Notes: generated by a model not told the origin, from the sequence alone. A stretch of 64,000 bases of DNA from Aegilops tauschii subsp. strangulata (GCF_002575655.3 NC_053040.3:354824267-354888266); one strand, 5' to 3'. Counted from the first letter of the stretch, positions 1 through 13,200 are shown. Numbers and translations: made by a program.

Positions 1-1
1 T

Positions 2-1639
2 AGAGCACGTTCCGCACCAGAGTGGTACGGTAATCCTGTTCTGGAAGTCATGTTACTAGACCATGATGAACCTACGAACTATGAAGAAGCAATGATGAGC
101 CTAGATTCCAATAAATGGCTTGAGGCCATGAAATCTGAGATAGGATCCATGTATGAGAACAAAGTATGGATCTTGGTTAACTTGCCGGATGATCGGCGAG
201 CCATAGAGAATAAGTGGATCTTCAAGAAGAAGACTGACGCTGATGGTAATGTTATTGTCTACAAAGCTCGACTTATCGTGAAAGGTTTTCGACAAGTTCA
301 AGGAGTTGACTACGATGACACTTTCTCACCCATACCGATGCCTAAGTCTGTCTTAATCATGTTAGCAATTTCTGCATTTTATGATTATAAATCTAGAAAA
401 TGGACGTCAAAACTGCATTCCTTAATGGATTTCTTAAAGAAGAGTTGTATATGATGCAACCAGAAGGTTTTATAGACCCTGAAGATGCTAACAAAGTGTG
501 CAAGCTCAAGCGATCCACTTATGGACTGGTGCAAGCATCTCGGAGTTGGAATATACGCTTTGATGAGGTGATCAAAACATATGGTTTTATACAGAATTTT
601 GGAGAAGCCTGTATTTACAAGAAAGTGAGTGGGAGCTCTATAACATTTCTAATATTATGTGTGGATGACATATTGTTGATTGGAAATGATATAGAATTTC
701 TCGATAGCATAAAAGGATACTTGAATAAGAGTTTTTCAATGAAAGACCTCGGTGAAGCTGCTTATATATTGGGCATCAAGATCTATAGAGATAGATCAAG
801 AAGCTTAATTGGACTTTCACAAAGCACATACCTTGATAAAGTTTTGAAGAAGTTCAAAATGGATCAGTCAAAGAAAGGGTTCTTGCCTGTGTTACAAGGT
901 GTGAAGTTGAGTCACTCAATGCCCGACCACTGCAGAAGATAGAGAGAAAATGAAAGTCATATCCTATGCCTCAGCCATAGGTTCTATCATGTATGTTATG
1001 TTGTGTACCAGACCTGATGTGTGCCTTGCTATAAGTCTGGCAGGAAGGTACCAAAGTAATCCAGGAGTGGATCACTGGACAGCGGTCAAGAACATCCGGA
1101 AGTACCTGAAAAGGACTAAGGATATGTTTCTCGTTTATGGAGGTGACAAAGAGCTCATCGTAAATGGTTACGTCGATGCTAGCTTTGACACTGGTCCGGA
1201 TGACTCTAAGTCACAAACCGGATACGTATTTATATTGAATGGTGGAGTTGTCAGTTGGTGCAGTTCCAAGCAGAGCGTCGTGGCGGGATCTACGTGTGAA
1301 GCGGAGTACGTAGCTGCTTCGGAAGCAGCGAATGAAGGAGTCTGGATGAAGGAGTTCATATCCAATCTAGGTGTAATACCTAGTGCATCGGGTCCAACGA
1401 AAATCTTTTGTGACAATACTGGAGCAATTGCCTTGGCGAAGGAATCCAGATTTCACAAAAGAACCAAACACATCAAGAGATGCTTCAACTCCATCCGTGA
1501 TCAAGTCAAGGAGGGAGACATAGAGATTTGCAAAATACATACGGATCTGAATGTGGAAAACCCGTTGACTAAGCCTCTTCCGCGAGGAAAACATGATCAG
1601 CACCAAGACTCGATGAGTGTTAGAATCATTACAATGTAA
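2..1639 (+). pseudogene. Ty1-copia pol remnant (reverse transcriptase-RNase H), frameshifted
   Basis: This is the 3' part of a copia polyprotein that enters from outside the window. Seen in three overlapping frames are the RT start (KARLIVKGF near 262-288), the MDVKTAFLNG motif (from 400), the catalytic YxDD-equivalent CVDDILLIG (about 658-684), and the RNase H end with SWCSSKQ, the CEAEY motif and the KHIK region (about 1252-1480). Two frame breaks are visible: one near 392-400, before the MDVKTAF motif, and one near 910-920, before the SYASAIGSIMY segment. The element is therefore no longer autonomous. Gene order RT-RNase H followed directly by an LTR is that of Ty1-copia, and the sequence looks like the Angela/BARE/WIS group of Triticeae. 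The family name is inference; the superfamily is secure. Confidence 0.93.
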
Positions 1640-1661
1640 TATAGATTATTGACTCTAGTGC

Positions 1662-1672
1662 AAGTGGGAGAC
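1662..1672 (+). other. Polypurine tract of the copia element
   Basis: The purine run AAGTGGGAGA ends two bases before the LTR start TGAAGGAAAT. This is the plus-strand primer position expected just upstream of a 3' LTR. Confidence 0.8.
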
Positions 1673-3435
1673 TGAAGGAAATATGCCCTAGAGGCAATAA
1701 TAAAGTTGTTACTTAATATTTCCTTATATCATGATAAATGTTTACTATTCATGCTATAATTGTATTAACCGGAAACTTGATACATGTGTGGACACATAGA
1801 CAAAACACAGTGTCCCTAGTAAGCCTCTACTAGACTAGCTCGTTAATCAAAGATGGTTAAAGATTCCTAACCATAGACATGAGTTGTCATTTGATGAAGG
1901 GGATCACATCATTAGGAGAATCATGTGATGGACAAAACACATCCGTTAGCTTAGCATGTTGATCGTTCAGTTTTATTGCTATAGCTTTCTTCATGTCATA
2001 TACATATTCCTTTGACCATGAAATTATGCAACTCCCGGATACCGGAGGAATACCTTGTGTGCTATCAAATGTCACAACGTAACTCGGTGATTATAAAGAT
2101 GCTCTACAGGTATCTCTGAAGGTGTTTGTTGGGTTGGCATAGATCGAGATTAGGATTTGTCACTCCGAGTATCGGAGAGGTATCTCTGGGCCCTCTCGGT
2201 AATACACATCATAATAAGCCTTGCAAGCAATGTGAATAATGAGTTAGTTGAGGGATGATGTATTACGGAACGAGTAAAGAGACTTGCCGGTAAAGAGATT
2301 GAACTAGGTATGATGATACCGACGATCGAATCTCGGGCAAGTAACATACCGATGACAAAGGGAACAACGTATGTTGTCATTACGGTACGACTGATAAAGA
2401 TCTTCATAGAATATGTAGGAACCAATATGAGCATCCAGGTTCCGCTATTGGTTATTGACCGGAGAGGTGTCTCGGTCATGTCTACATAGTTCTCGAACCC
2501 GTAGGGTCCGCACGCTTAATGTTCGATGACGATTTTATATGATATGAGTTATGTGATTTGGTGATCGAATGTTGTTCGGAGTCTCGGATGAGATCACGGA
2601 CATGACGAGGAGTCTCAAAATGGTCGAGAGGTAAATATTCATATATAGGACGAGGATATTCGGACACCGGAAGTGTTCCGGGGGTACCGGGTACATATCG
2701 GGTCACCGGAAGGGGTTCCGGGCAACCCCCCGGCAACTATATGGGCCTAATGGGCCAAGAGGGGAAACGCAGCAGCCAGCATGGGTTGCTGCGCCCCCCA
2801 TATAGGCCGCACCTAGAGGGGAAGGAAAGAGGGGAAGAGAGAAAGGAAGGGGAGGGATTCGGCCTCCTCCTTCCTTCCCTCCTCCCTCCTCCTTCCTTCC
2901 CCCTCCGGAAGTTATGGTAAGGGGGGCGAATAGGACTAGGTTCCCAAGTAGGATTCCTCCTACTTGGGCGCCGCCTTGGCTGCTCCCTCTCCCTCCCACC
3001 TATATATATGAGAGCAGGGCACCACTAGAACACACACCAACAATTGTTAGCCGTGTGCGGCACCCCCTTCCATAGTTTACGCCTTCGGTCATATCTTCGT
3101 AGTGCTTAGGCGAAGCCCTGCACGGATCACTTCACCATCACCGTCACCACGCCGTCGTGCTGATGGAACTCTCCCTTGATACTTTATTGGATAAATAGTT
3201 CGAGGGACGTCATCGAGCTAAACGTGTGCAGAACTCGGAGGTGTCGTATGTTCGGTGCTTGATCGGTCGGAACGAGAAGAAGTTCGACTACATTAACCGC
3301 GTTGTCAAACGCTTCCGCTTTCGGTCTACAAGGGTACGTGGACACACTCTCCCCCTCTCGTTGCTATGCATCTCCTAGATAGATCTTGCGTGAGCATAGG
3401 AACTTTTTTGAAATTGCATGTTATGTTTCCTAACA
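1673..3435 (+). repeat. 3' LTR of the Ty1-copia element (about 1.76 kb)
   Basis: It starts TGAAGGAAATATGCC immediately after the polypurine tract and ends TTTCCTAACA, giving the canonical TG...CA ends. The body has the known Triticeae copia landmarks: an 'ATGCCCTAGAGGCAATAATAA' type beginning (20 of these bases are present here), a TATA-like stretch CTATATATATGAG near 3000, and an end close to CGTTGCTATGCATC followed by a T-rich tail. Several short antisense frames across it are chance frames. The matching 5' LTR and target duplication lie outside the window, so age cannot be measured here. Confidence 0.9.
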
Positions 3436-3440
3436 GTGAA

Positions 3441-3690
3441 GGCTGCACGCTTGCAACCAAGTAGAGAGGTTGTACTTTCGTTCTTCGGTTCGAGGGACTG
3501 TTCAGGGGCGGTTTGCGGGATCAGTCATCGATGGTTCGATGGACTCCAAGTATGATCTACACCGACATGTTCTTCTTCCGCTGCAACTCGGCGACGGTAA
3601 CGATCGTGATCACAACCTGTTATGCATCTTTATATTGATCTTGGGTGTGCGTAGGCGCGAATTTTTTTGTTTCTACTACATTTCTCAACA
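3441..3690 (+). repeat. 3' terminal fragment of a second copia-type LTR
   Basis: The stretch ending TTGGGTGTGCGTAGGCGCGA...TTTCTCAACA has the typical end of Angela/BARE-type LTRs and terminates in CA at 3690. It lies directly downstream of the previous LTR. The simplest reading is that the copia element at 1-3435 inserted into, or recombined with, an older LTR of the same group. The 5' part is missing. Confidence 0.6.
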
Positions 3691-3752
3691 AGTTCGGCAT
3701 CCTTTAGATGTGGTTATATGTCTAGGTTGTAGGTTGTTGATGTGTGGGTGCG

Positions 3753-4015
3753 GTGATGTTATACGTCTCCGTCGTATCTATAATTTTTTATTGTTTCATG
3801 CCAATATTTTACAACTTTCACATACTTTTAGCAACATTTTATATTATTTTTGGGACTAACATATTGATCCAGTGCCCAGTGTCAATTCCTTTTTGTTGCA
3901 TGTTTTTTGTTTCGTAGAATATCCATATTAAACAAAGTCCAAACGCGATAAAAATTTACAGAGGTTTATTTTGGAATATATCCTGACGTATGCTTTTATA
4001 ATCCAAGGGTAAAAT
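3753..4015 (+). repeat. Degenerate start of a gypsy-type LTR
   Basis: The segment begins like the LTRs at 7645 and 13491 (TATACGTCTCCGTCGTATC versus TGATACGTCTCCAACGTATC) and shares the later phrase TATTTTTGGGACTAACATATTGA and the 'GCCCAGTG' motif. It is much more diverged than those LTRs and stops after about 260 bases. It is an old fragment of the same LTR family. Confidence 0.6.
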
Positions 4016-5545
4016 ACGAACCATTCGATGAAAGGGTGCTTTATTGATCTACACAACTTTACAACGTGATGTATAAGGGTCCAAGTCTCCACATTGTGTC
4101 AAGGTCGGAGTGGTACTAGGTAGCCGTGGTGACTACCTCAGAGATGATTGCGGTGGAAACTCTATCTATGGTAGCATGGTCCTAGCGCGACTCCACTTCA
4201 CAAGTATCTGACTGGGTTACTCTCCTAGTGACACGTCAACTATGTCTCCTTACTTGCAGAAAAAAGCTTCAAAGCTAGCCATGTTAAAAGCCATGAGTAT
4301 ACTGAATGTACTCGTAAGCCAAATCCTCATAAAACCACCCAAGCAACACTTCAAGTTACTCAAGCATGAAATTGCTCCAATACCAACCACCATCAACAAC
4401 AACTTGACACGAACTTCTACCAAGTTTAACTACTGAAGTAAAACATCACTACAACTATAAAGTTTAACTAGTGAATGACTATCGCAACTACGATAAGCTA
4501 AAGTTTGTCCCCAATCTTGATCACTTGCTAAATTAAAGTTTGTCCACTAGTGTGATCTTTCTCCGCTCCTATTACCAACTTTAAGGTAATCACTGCTAGA
4601 CTAAAGACTTTCCCATAAAGGGGGTCACTTGGTCTAAAGCTATTCCTCTAATACTTCTAGTTTTATCAATAATATGCTTAACTTTGTTATCTTACCGAAG
4701 CATCTTTAACACTCCACTCACTAGCTTAAGTTCATACTCCCAAAATATGATCACTACTAAGTTAAAGTCTTTCCACCAAGTGTGATCCATACTGCTCCTA
4801 AGTTAACACTTGAAACAATAACAATGCAAAAACAACAAGAAGAACAACATAAACAACAATCGTTACAAGTCACTTCCCCGCGGTCTTCCGATCGTCTTTC
4901 ACAAAGCCTTGCCATTGGCTTGACCACAAGTCCTAGCATCCACGAATGCACGGGCTGCTTGTACCAGTACCTCAACTTTCCAACTTTCACTCTTGATGAT
5001 TTTACGTGTTTTGTGTTTGTACCTCCGTGCTTGAGAAAATTGTGGTGTGACTTACCAAGAATTGTGTCCACTCTGAGGAAGCGGCTAGTCGAATAGATTT
5101 TTGAACACTCTGCAGAGGTCGTACACTTTACCCACACCATGGACAATCACGTCCAAAAAATCTGGTTCACAACATGGTTCTCCTACCATGTCTCTTATCT
5201 CCCCGTAAGAAATTCTAGGAGAGGGGATCTAGGTCCCTGCCACCCCATGGAACAACTCTTCCCCCAAGGGATCTAACAACTCTTCAGTACACCTAACAAC
5301 CAAAGCGCTCGAGGCTTGGACTTGCAACTCCTTATCAGTGATGTACTACAATATAACCTCCCATGGGTGTCGACACATGTAAGAGGCATAATTGCAAACC
5401 TGGATAGGGCTTTTGCCATACACGGAAGATGTGGTAGCACGGTGAGTTTGGTTCGGTGGCACTTTCTGACTTGCCTAGCCTGAAGGAGGTTGTTAATTAC
5501 AATCCAACCTCCCACGAGTGGCATCTTTCTTTGGATTATGTGCCG
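4016..5545. other. Unassigned repetitive-looking DNA
   Basis: No convincing gene is seen. The open frames of 64-129 codons (4242-4436, 4757-5146, 4782-5096, 5273-5524) lack domains, overlap on opposite strands and have no splice context. The phrase AAGTTTGTCC and variants of ACTAAGTTAAAG recur between 4500 and 4790, which suggests a decayed internally repetitive transposon or LTR. No terminal motif was found. Confidence 0.4.
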
Positions 5546-7126
5546 TGCTACTTCTTGAGCTTGTGTTGATTTTTCCCTTGAAGAGGAAAGGGTGATGCAG
5601 CAAAGTAGAGTAAGTATTTCCCTCAGCTTTTGAGAACCAAGGTATCAATCCAGTAGGAGACAACGCTTAAGTCACCGAAAACCTGCACAAACAAACACCA
5701 ACTTGTACCCAACGCGAAAAAGGGGTTGTCAATACCTTCACGGTTATTTGCAAAGTGAGATCTGATAGAGATGGATAAACGATAAAGTAATATTTTTGGT
5801 TTATGCAACGGAAAGTAAAAGATTGCAAAGGAAGTAAATAGGAAACTGAAACTGTAGATCGGAAACTTATATGATGGAAAATAGACCCGGGGGCCATAGG
5901 TTTCACTAGAGGCTTCTCTCAAGATAGAAAAATATTACGGTGGGTGAACAAATTACTGCCGAGCAATTGATAGAAAAGCGCAAAGTTATGACGATATCTA
6001 AGGCAATGATCATGAATATAGGCATCACGTCCGTATCAAGTAGACCGACTCCTGCCTGCATCTACTACTATTACTCCACACATCGACCGACTCTTGCCTG
6101 CATCTAGAGTATTAAGTTCACATAATAGAGTAACGCATTAAGCGAGATGACATGATGTAGCGGGATAAACTCAAGCAATATGATAAAACCCCATCTTGTT
6201 ATCCTCGATGGCAACAATACAATATGTGTCGGTTCCCCTTCTGTCACTAGGATCGAGCACCGCAAGATTGAACCCAAAGCTAAGCACTTCTCCCATTGCA
6301 AGAAAAACCAATCTAGTTGGCCAAACTAAATCGATAGTTCAAAGAGACTTGCAAAGATATCAAATCATGCATATAAGAATTCAGAGAAGATTCAAATAAT
6401 ATTCATACATAAGCTGATTATAAATCCACAATTCATCGGTCTCGGCAAGCACACCACAAAAAAGTATTACATCGAATAGATCTCCAAGAACATCGAGGAG
6501 AACATGGTATTGAGAATCAAAGAGAGAGAATAAGCCATCTAGCTACTAGCTATGGACCCGTAGGTCTGTGGTAAACTACTCACGCTTCATCGGAGAGGCA
6601 ATGATGTTGATGTAGAAGCCCTCCGTGATCGAATCCCCCTCCGGCAGGACGCCGAAAAAGGCCCCTAGATGGGACCTCACGGGTACAGAAGGTTGCGGCG
6701 GTAGAAAAGTGTTTTCATGGCTCTCCTGGAAGGTTTTGGGATATTTGAGAATATATAGGCGGAAGAAATAGGTCGGTGGAGACACGAGGGGCTCACAGGG
6801 GTGGGGGCGTGCCCTACCCCCCTGGGCACGCCTCCCGACCTTGTGGCCACCTCGTGGCTTCCCTGACATGTACTCCAAGTCCTCTGGATGTCTTCTGGTC
6901 CAAGAAAAATCATCGCGAAAGTTTCATTCAGTTTGGACTCTGTTTGATATTCCTTTTCTGCGAAAGTCAAAAACAAGGAAAAACAGGAACTGGCACTGGG
7001 CTCTAGGTTAATAGGTTAGTCCCAAAAATAATATAAAATAGCATATTAATGCATATAAAACATCCAAAACAGATAATATAATAGCATGGAACAATAAAAA
7101 ATTATAGATACGTTGGAGACGTATCA
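5546..7126 (-). repeat. 3' LTR of the minus-strand gypsy-like element (about 1.58 kb)
   Basis: On the minus strand it starts TGATACGTCTCCAACGTATC at 7126 and ends AGAAGTAGCA at 5546. Internal landmarks are a 'CCGGAGGGGG' block near 6640, a (TC)n run near 6520 and the 'TACTGGATTGATACCTTGG' type motif near 5645. Upstream on the minus strand it is preceded by GGAATTAAGCTTGGGGATGC, the same polypurine-like tract seen before the LTR at 13491. It is therefore a 3' LTR. Confidence 0.85.
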
Positions 7127-7639
7127 AGCATCCCCAAGCTTAATTCCTGCTCGTCCTCGAGTAGGTAAATGATAAAAACAGAATTTTTGATGTGGAATGC
7201 TACCTAACATATTTATCCATGTAATTTTCTTTATTGTGGCATGAATGTTCAGATCCGTATGATTCAAAACAAAAGTTTAATATTGACATAAAAACAATAA
7301 TACTTCAAGCATACTAACAAGATAATTATCTCTTCTCAAAATAACATGGCCAAAGAAAGCTTATCCCTACAAAATCATATAGTCTGGCTATGCTCCATCT
7401 TCATCACACAAAATACACAAATCATGCACAACCCGATGAAAAGCCAAGGAATTGTTTCATACTTTTGACATTCTCAAACCTTTTCAACTTTCACGCAATA
7501 CATGAGCGTGAGCCATGGACATAGCACTATAGGTGGAATAGACGATGGTTGTGGAGAAGACAAAAAGAGGGAGATAGTCTCACTTCAACTAGGCGTATAA
7601 ATGGGCTATGGAGATGCCCATCAATAGATATCAATGTGA

Positions 7640-7644
7640 GTGAG
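7640..7644. repeat. Target site duplication, left copy (GTGAG)
   Basis: GTGAG directly precedes the TGATACG start of the element at 7645. The same five bases directly follow its CA end, at 15179-15183. Confidence 0.93.
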
Positions 7645-9337
7645 TGATACGTCTCCAACGTATCTATAATTTATGAAGTATTCATGCTATTATATTATCC
7701 TTCTAGGATGTTTTATATGCATTTATATGCTATTTTATATGATTTTTGGGACTAACCTATTAACCAAGAGCCCAGTGCCAGTTTCTGTTTTTTTCCTTGT
7801 TTTTGAGTATCGCAGAAAAGGAAAACCAAATGGAGTCCAATTGACCTGAAACTTGACGGAGCTTATTTTTGGACCAGGAGAAGGCCATGGAGTAAAAGAG
7901 TTGGGCGAGAAGAGTCCCGGGCTGCCCACGAGGGTGGGAGGCGCGCCCACCCCCTGGGCACGCCCCCTACCTCGTGGACAGCCCGGAGACCCCCCTGACT
8001 TGTTCTCAACGCCAAAACCTCTTATATATACCCAAAGTTCCAGAAAGAAACCTAGATCGGGAGTTCCGCCGCCGCAAGCCTCTGTAGCCACCAAAAACCA
8101 ATCGGGACCTTGTTCCAGCACCCTGCCGGAGGGGGAATCCCTCACCGATGGCCATCTTCATCACCCCTGCGCTCTCCATGATGAGGAGGGAGTAGTTCAC
8201 CCTCGGGGCTAAGGGTATGTACCAGTAGCTATGTGTTTGATCTCTCTCTCTCTCTCTCGTGTTCTTGAGGTGGAACGATCTTGATGTATCGCGAGCTTTG
8301 CTATTATAGTTGGATCTTATGATGTTTCTCCCCCTCTACTCACTTGTAATGGATTGAGTTTTGCCTTTGAAGTTATCTTATCGGATTGAGTCTTTAAGGA
8401 TTTGAGAACACTTGATGTATGTCTTGCATGTTCTTATCTGTGGTGACAATGGGATATTCACATGATCTACTTGATGTATGTTTTGGTGATCAACTTCCGG
8501 GTTCTGTAACATTGTGAACTTATGCATAGGGGTTGGCACACGTTTTCGTCTTGAATCTCCGGTAGAAACTTTGCGGCACTCTTTGAAGTTCTTTGTGTTG
8601 GTTGAATATATGAATCTGAGATTGTGTGATGCATATCGTATAATCATACCCACAGATACTTGAGGTGACATTGGAGTATCTAGGTGACATTAGGGTTTTG
8701 GTTGATTTGTGTCTTACGGTGTTATTCTAGTATGAACTCCACGATAGATCGAACGGAAATAATAGCTTTGTGTTATTTTATTACGGACTCTTGAATAGAT
8801 CGATCAGAAAGGATAACTTTGAGGTGGTTTCATACCCTACAATAATCTCTTCGTTTGTTCTCTGCTATTAGTGAGTTTGGAGTGACTCTTTGTTGCATGT
8901 TGAGGGATAGTTATATGATCCAATTATGTTATTATTGTTGAGAGAACTTGCACTAGTGAAAGTATGAACCCTAGGCCTTGTTTCCTAGCATTGCAATACC
9001 GTTTGTGCTCACTTTTATCATTAGTTACCTTGCTGTTTTTATATTTTCAGATTACAAATACTCATATCTATCATCCATATTGCACTTGTATCACCATCTC
9101 TTCGCCGAACTAGTGCACCTATACAATTTACCATTGTATTGGGTGTGTTGGGGACACAAGAGACTCTTTGTTATTTGGTTGCAGGGTTGTTTGAGAGAGA
9201 CCATCTTCATCCTACGCCTCCCACAGATTGATAAACCTTAGGTCAGCCACTTGAGGGAAATTTTCTACTGTCCTACAAACCTCTGCACTTGGAGGCCCAA
9301 CAACATCTACAAGAAGAAGGTTGTGTAGTAGACATCA
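7645..9337 (+). repeat. 5' LTR of the nested element (1693 bp)
   Basis: TG...CA ends: TGATACGTCTCCAACG to GTAGTAGACATCA. It contains a (TC)n microsatellite near 8240-8258 and a TATA-like CTTATATATACCC near 8020. It pairs with the LTR at 13491-15178. Confidence 0.93.
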
Positions 9338-9347
9338 AGCTCTTTTC

Positions 9348-9365
9348 TGGCGCCGTTGCCGGGGA
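9348..9365 (+). other. Primer binding site, tRNA-Asp type
   Basis: TGGCGCCGTTGCCGGGGA is complementary to the 3' end of plant tRNA-Asp (…CCCCGGCAACGGCGCCA). It lies ten bases after the 5' LTR, the expected place for minus-strand priming. Confidence 0.88.
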
Positions 9366-9461
9366 GGTGAGTGCTTGAAGGTATATCTTTAGATCTTGCA
9401 ATCGAATCTTTTTGTTTCTTTTTTTATCACTAGTTTATTTTATAAAAGAAAACTACAAAAA

Positions 9462-10238
9462 ATGGAATTAAGGGTGCCTCATATGCTTCATCTTTTTAAT
9501 ATCTTTCGTGAAAATGATGGGAAGGAAAATTGTGCTCAACTTCTAGAAGAAGCATTACATAGAATGCTTGGCATAAAATATGTGAATGATGAGCATGATT
9601 GCAATGTTGTTAGTATGAATTCTTTGAATACCCATGATGCTAATGATATGCAAAGCCACAAGCTTGGGGATGCTATGTTTGATGAAGATGATATTTTTAG
9701 CCCCCCAAGTTTTGATGTGCAAATTTATTATGATGAAAGCATGCCTCCTATCTATGATGATTATTGTGATGACATGTATGCTATAAAGAATAAAGATAAC
9801 CATGAAACTTGTCATCATGATTTTAATTTTCAATTGGATTATGCCTCACATGATAGTTATTTTGTTGAGTTTGCTCCCACTACTATTCATGAGAAGAAAT
9901 TTGCTTATGTGGAGAGTAATAAAAATTATATGCTTATGCATCATGAAAAGAGTGCCTTATGTGATAGTTATATTGTTGAATTCATTCATGATGCTACTGA
10001 AAATTATTATGAGGGAGGAATATATGCTTGTAGGAATTGCAATAATATCAAGTTTCCTCTCTATGTGTTGAAAATCTTGAAGCTATGCTTGTTTTGTTTT
10101 CCTATGCTAGTTGATTATTGTTCCCATAAGTTGTTTGCTCACAAAATCCCTATGCATAGGAAGTGTGTTAGACTTAAATTTGCTAGTCATATTCTTCATG
10201 ATGCTCCCGCTATGTTTCAACTCTTATCTTTTATGTGA
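9462..10238 (+). CDS. ORF of the non-autonomous retrotransposon, unknown function (258 aa)
   Basis: This is the only long frame of the element, starting at the first ATG after the primer site. The frame is open further upstream without ATG. The product is acidic and rich in His, Asp, Asn, Tyr and Met, with repeated H-D-S-Y/F motifs: HDSYFVEF near residue 132, CDSYIVEF near 168, and similar D-D-x-Y-C-D clusters near 100-115. A cysteine-histidine segment, CRNC...CLFC...CSHK, lies at about 191-226, but its spacing is not that of a retroviral zinc knuckle. No protease, RT or integrase motif is present. It directly precedes the phrase 'CTAAAAAGGCATTAAACCAA' that marks the end of coding sequence in relatives. 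Function is unknown. An intact frame in an element with about 4% LTR divergence suggests recent coding constraint, or simply too little time for decay. Confidence 0.6.
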   Translation: MELRVPHMLHLFNIFRENDGKENCAQLLEEALHRMLGIKYVNDEHDCNVVSMNSLNTHDANDMQSHKLGDAMFDEDDIFSPPSFDVQIYYDESMPPIYDDYCDDMYAIKNKDNHETCHHDFNFQLDYASHDSYFVEFAPTTIHEKKFAYVESNKNYMLMHHEKSALCDSYIVEFIHDATENYYEGGIYACRNCNNIKFPLYVLKILKLCLFCFPMLVDYCSHKLFAHKIPMHRKCVRLKFASHILHDAPAMFQLLSFM

Positions 10239-13200
10239 GCATCATTGAAATCATCATGCCTAGCTAAAAAGGCATTAAACCAAAGCGCTTGTTGGGAGAC
10301 AACCCAATATTTACCCCTACTTTTTTTGTGTGTTCACATGATTAAGCTACTAATCATGTTTTATAGCGTTTGTTTCAATAAAGTGCCAAGTAGAACCTTT
10401 GGGAAGACTTGGGTGGAAGTTAATGTGATCTTGCTGTAAAAAATAGAAACTTTTGCGCTCACGAGATTAGCTTCCATATTTTACTGGAGAGTGATTTTAG
10501 GTTGATTCTTTTTGAAGATGATTAGTAGACAAATTCCTCAGGTCCACCAATTTATTTCAGAATTTTTGGAGTTCCAGAAGTATATGTTTGATACAGATTA
10601 CTACAGACTGTTCTGTTATTGACAGATTCTATTTTCTATGTGTTGTTTGCTTATTTTGATGAATCTATGAGCAGTATCGGAGGGTGAACCATAGAGAAGT
10701 TGGAATATAGTAGATATTACACCAATATGAATTTATAATGAGTTCACAACAGTACCTAAGTGGTGATTTATTTTCTTATACTAACGGAGCTTACGAGTTT
10801 TCTGTTAAGTTTTGTGTTGTGAAGTTTTCAAGTTTTGGGTAAAGACTCGATGGACTATGGAATAAGGATTGGCAAGATCCTAAGCTTGGGGATTCACAAG
10901 GCACCCCAAGGTAATATTCAAGGACAACCAAGAGCCTAAGCTTGGGGATGCCCCGGATGGCATCCCCTCTTTCGTCTTCGTTCATCGGTAACTTTACTTG
11001 GGGCTATATTTTTGTTCACCACATGATACGTGTTTTGCTTGGAGCGTCATTTTATTTTGTTAGTATTTGCTTGCTGTTATTTAGAATAATGTTTTGCATC
11101 TCTATTTTCAATAAAAATGTCAAGGATAGCCTTTACCATGCTTATTTTGCAAGTATACATGTTGCTGTTTCAAAACAGAAAGTTTACCGCTGTTGCAAAA
11201 ATTCCCTAGAAAAGTCAGAATATGATAAAATTTTGGAACTTTTTGCATATTGAGATCTGATAATTTTTCTATATTTTGGTAGAATTTCATAATGTTTGGC
11301 TTTACAGACTGTACTGGTTTGGCAGATTGCTGTTACGTTTGCATTGTTTGCATATGTTTGCTTGTTTAATGATTCTATTTGAGGATAGGAGTATTAAATA
11401 TGCAGAGGCATTTAGTATGCAATGTTGAATAATAATTTTAGTGATTTGTTACAGTACAAAATGATAAGGTTTTTGCATTGGTTTATACTAACTTATCTCA
11501 CGAGTTCTTGTTGAGTTTGGTGTGGATGAAGCTTTAGCGATTTAGGAAACCGTGATATGAGAGGAATTAAGGAGACACAAAAGCTCAAGCTTGGGGATGC
11601 CCAAGGCACCCCAAGATAATATTTCAAGAAGTCTCAAACATCTAAGCTTGGGGGGTCCTCGTTAGGCATCCCACCTTTCTTCTTCAACAATTATCGGTTA
11701 GTATCGGTTGAGCCTAAGTTTTTGCTTCTTCACATGATGAGTGCTATCCTTGAAATGTCATTTTATTTTGTTTGCTTGCTGTTTGAATAATATCCCAAGA
11801 TCTGAAATTCTTAAATGAGAGAGAGTCTTCACATAGCTACATAATTATTTAACTACTCATTGATCTTCACTTATATCTTTTTGGAGTAGTTTGTCATTTA
11901 CTCGTGTGCTTCACTTATATCCTATGAGTAAATGGTTGAATGATTTGAATATCATAAATCTGAAATTATATATGTTTCATATGCTTATCCCATGGGGAGT
12001 AATGACTTCACATATAAGAAGTAGAGGTGGTAAATTTATTGAAGGTTAGCAAACATTGTATTGGTCGCTTGAACAATTCATGAAAGAATATTGAAGGAAG
12101 AGAGATTTCACATATAAATATACTATCTTGGACATCTTCTCTGATTGTGAGCCCCATTAATTATTTTCAAACCTAAGAAAATTAGTTGAAGTTGGACAAG
12201 GAAGACAACATAATGAGTTATGCTTGGGTATATTTGTATAGAAGTTATATTGTTATGGATCCTCTAACATGTGGTGCTTGCTATTTAGAATCCTTTGCTA
12301 GCAAAAATATCTGTACTAAGCGGGAATACTGCTTGTGCATCCAAATTCCTTGAACCAAGTTTCTTCCATGAGTGTCCACCATATCTACCTATATGTGGTA
12401 TTTACCTGCCGTTCCAAGTAAATTTGCATGTGCCAAACTATAAACCTTCAAATAATAATCTGTTTTGTATGCCCGAATCGCTCATGTAGCGACTAGGGGC
12501 TGACAGTATCTTCCATGCTAGGTGGGTTATTCTCACGATGAGTGGACTCCGCTCATCATTCATGAGAAAATGGCTGGTAACTGGGATGCCCAGTCCTATG
12601 ATCAAAAGATCAAAAACAAATTCGCAAATAATTTAAACAAACTCCCCCAGGATTGTTGAAAGTTGGATGGAACCCGTTGTTTCGCACAAGCCGTGGAGTG
12701 TGATTGTTGGTGGAGGGGGAGTAAAATCTTTACCTTCCTGTTTGGGAACCACCTATAATGTATCTAGTATGGAAGATATTGGGAACTCTTGGTTGTTATG
12801 TTGACAATGAAAGCATACCTCTCAAAATTATTTTCATCTCTGTTTAGCTTCGAGCTCTGGCACCTCTGCAAATCCCTGCTTCCCTATGCGAAGCGCCTAT
12901 CTTTTACTTTTATGCAAGAGTCAGTAGTATTCCTTCTCATTCCAACCTACTCTTCAGTTGGCAAGCATCATGTGGGGGAGAAAGATCTAAGCATATATGG
13001 CCACACAAATATATTTAATCATGAATTATTATTGTTGACAATTATCTATATGATAAATAAGTTGGGAGGCGAAACATTAAGCCCCTATCTTTCTCTGTGT
13101 TCGATGGATGCTATTTGTTCTAAAAATATGCTTTGAGTGGTAGCAATCATGGAAGGCTATATGATAGTTGAGTATGTGGGATTTGCTAAATCAAAGCTCT

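Noticed and set aside
4445..4460. CACTACAAC as a CACTA transposon terminus
   Set aside because: No inverted partner and no 3-bp duplication; the resemblance is short and by chance.
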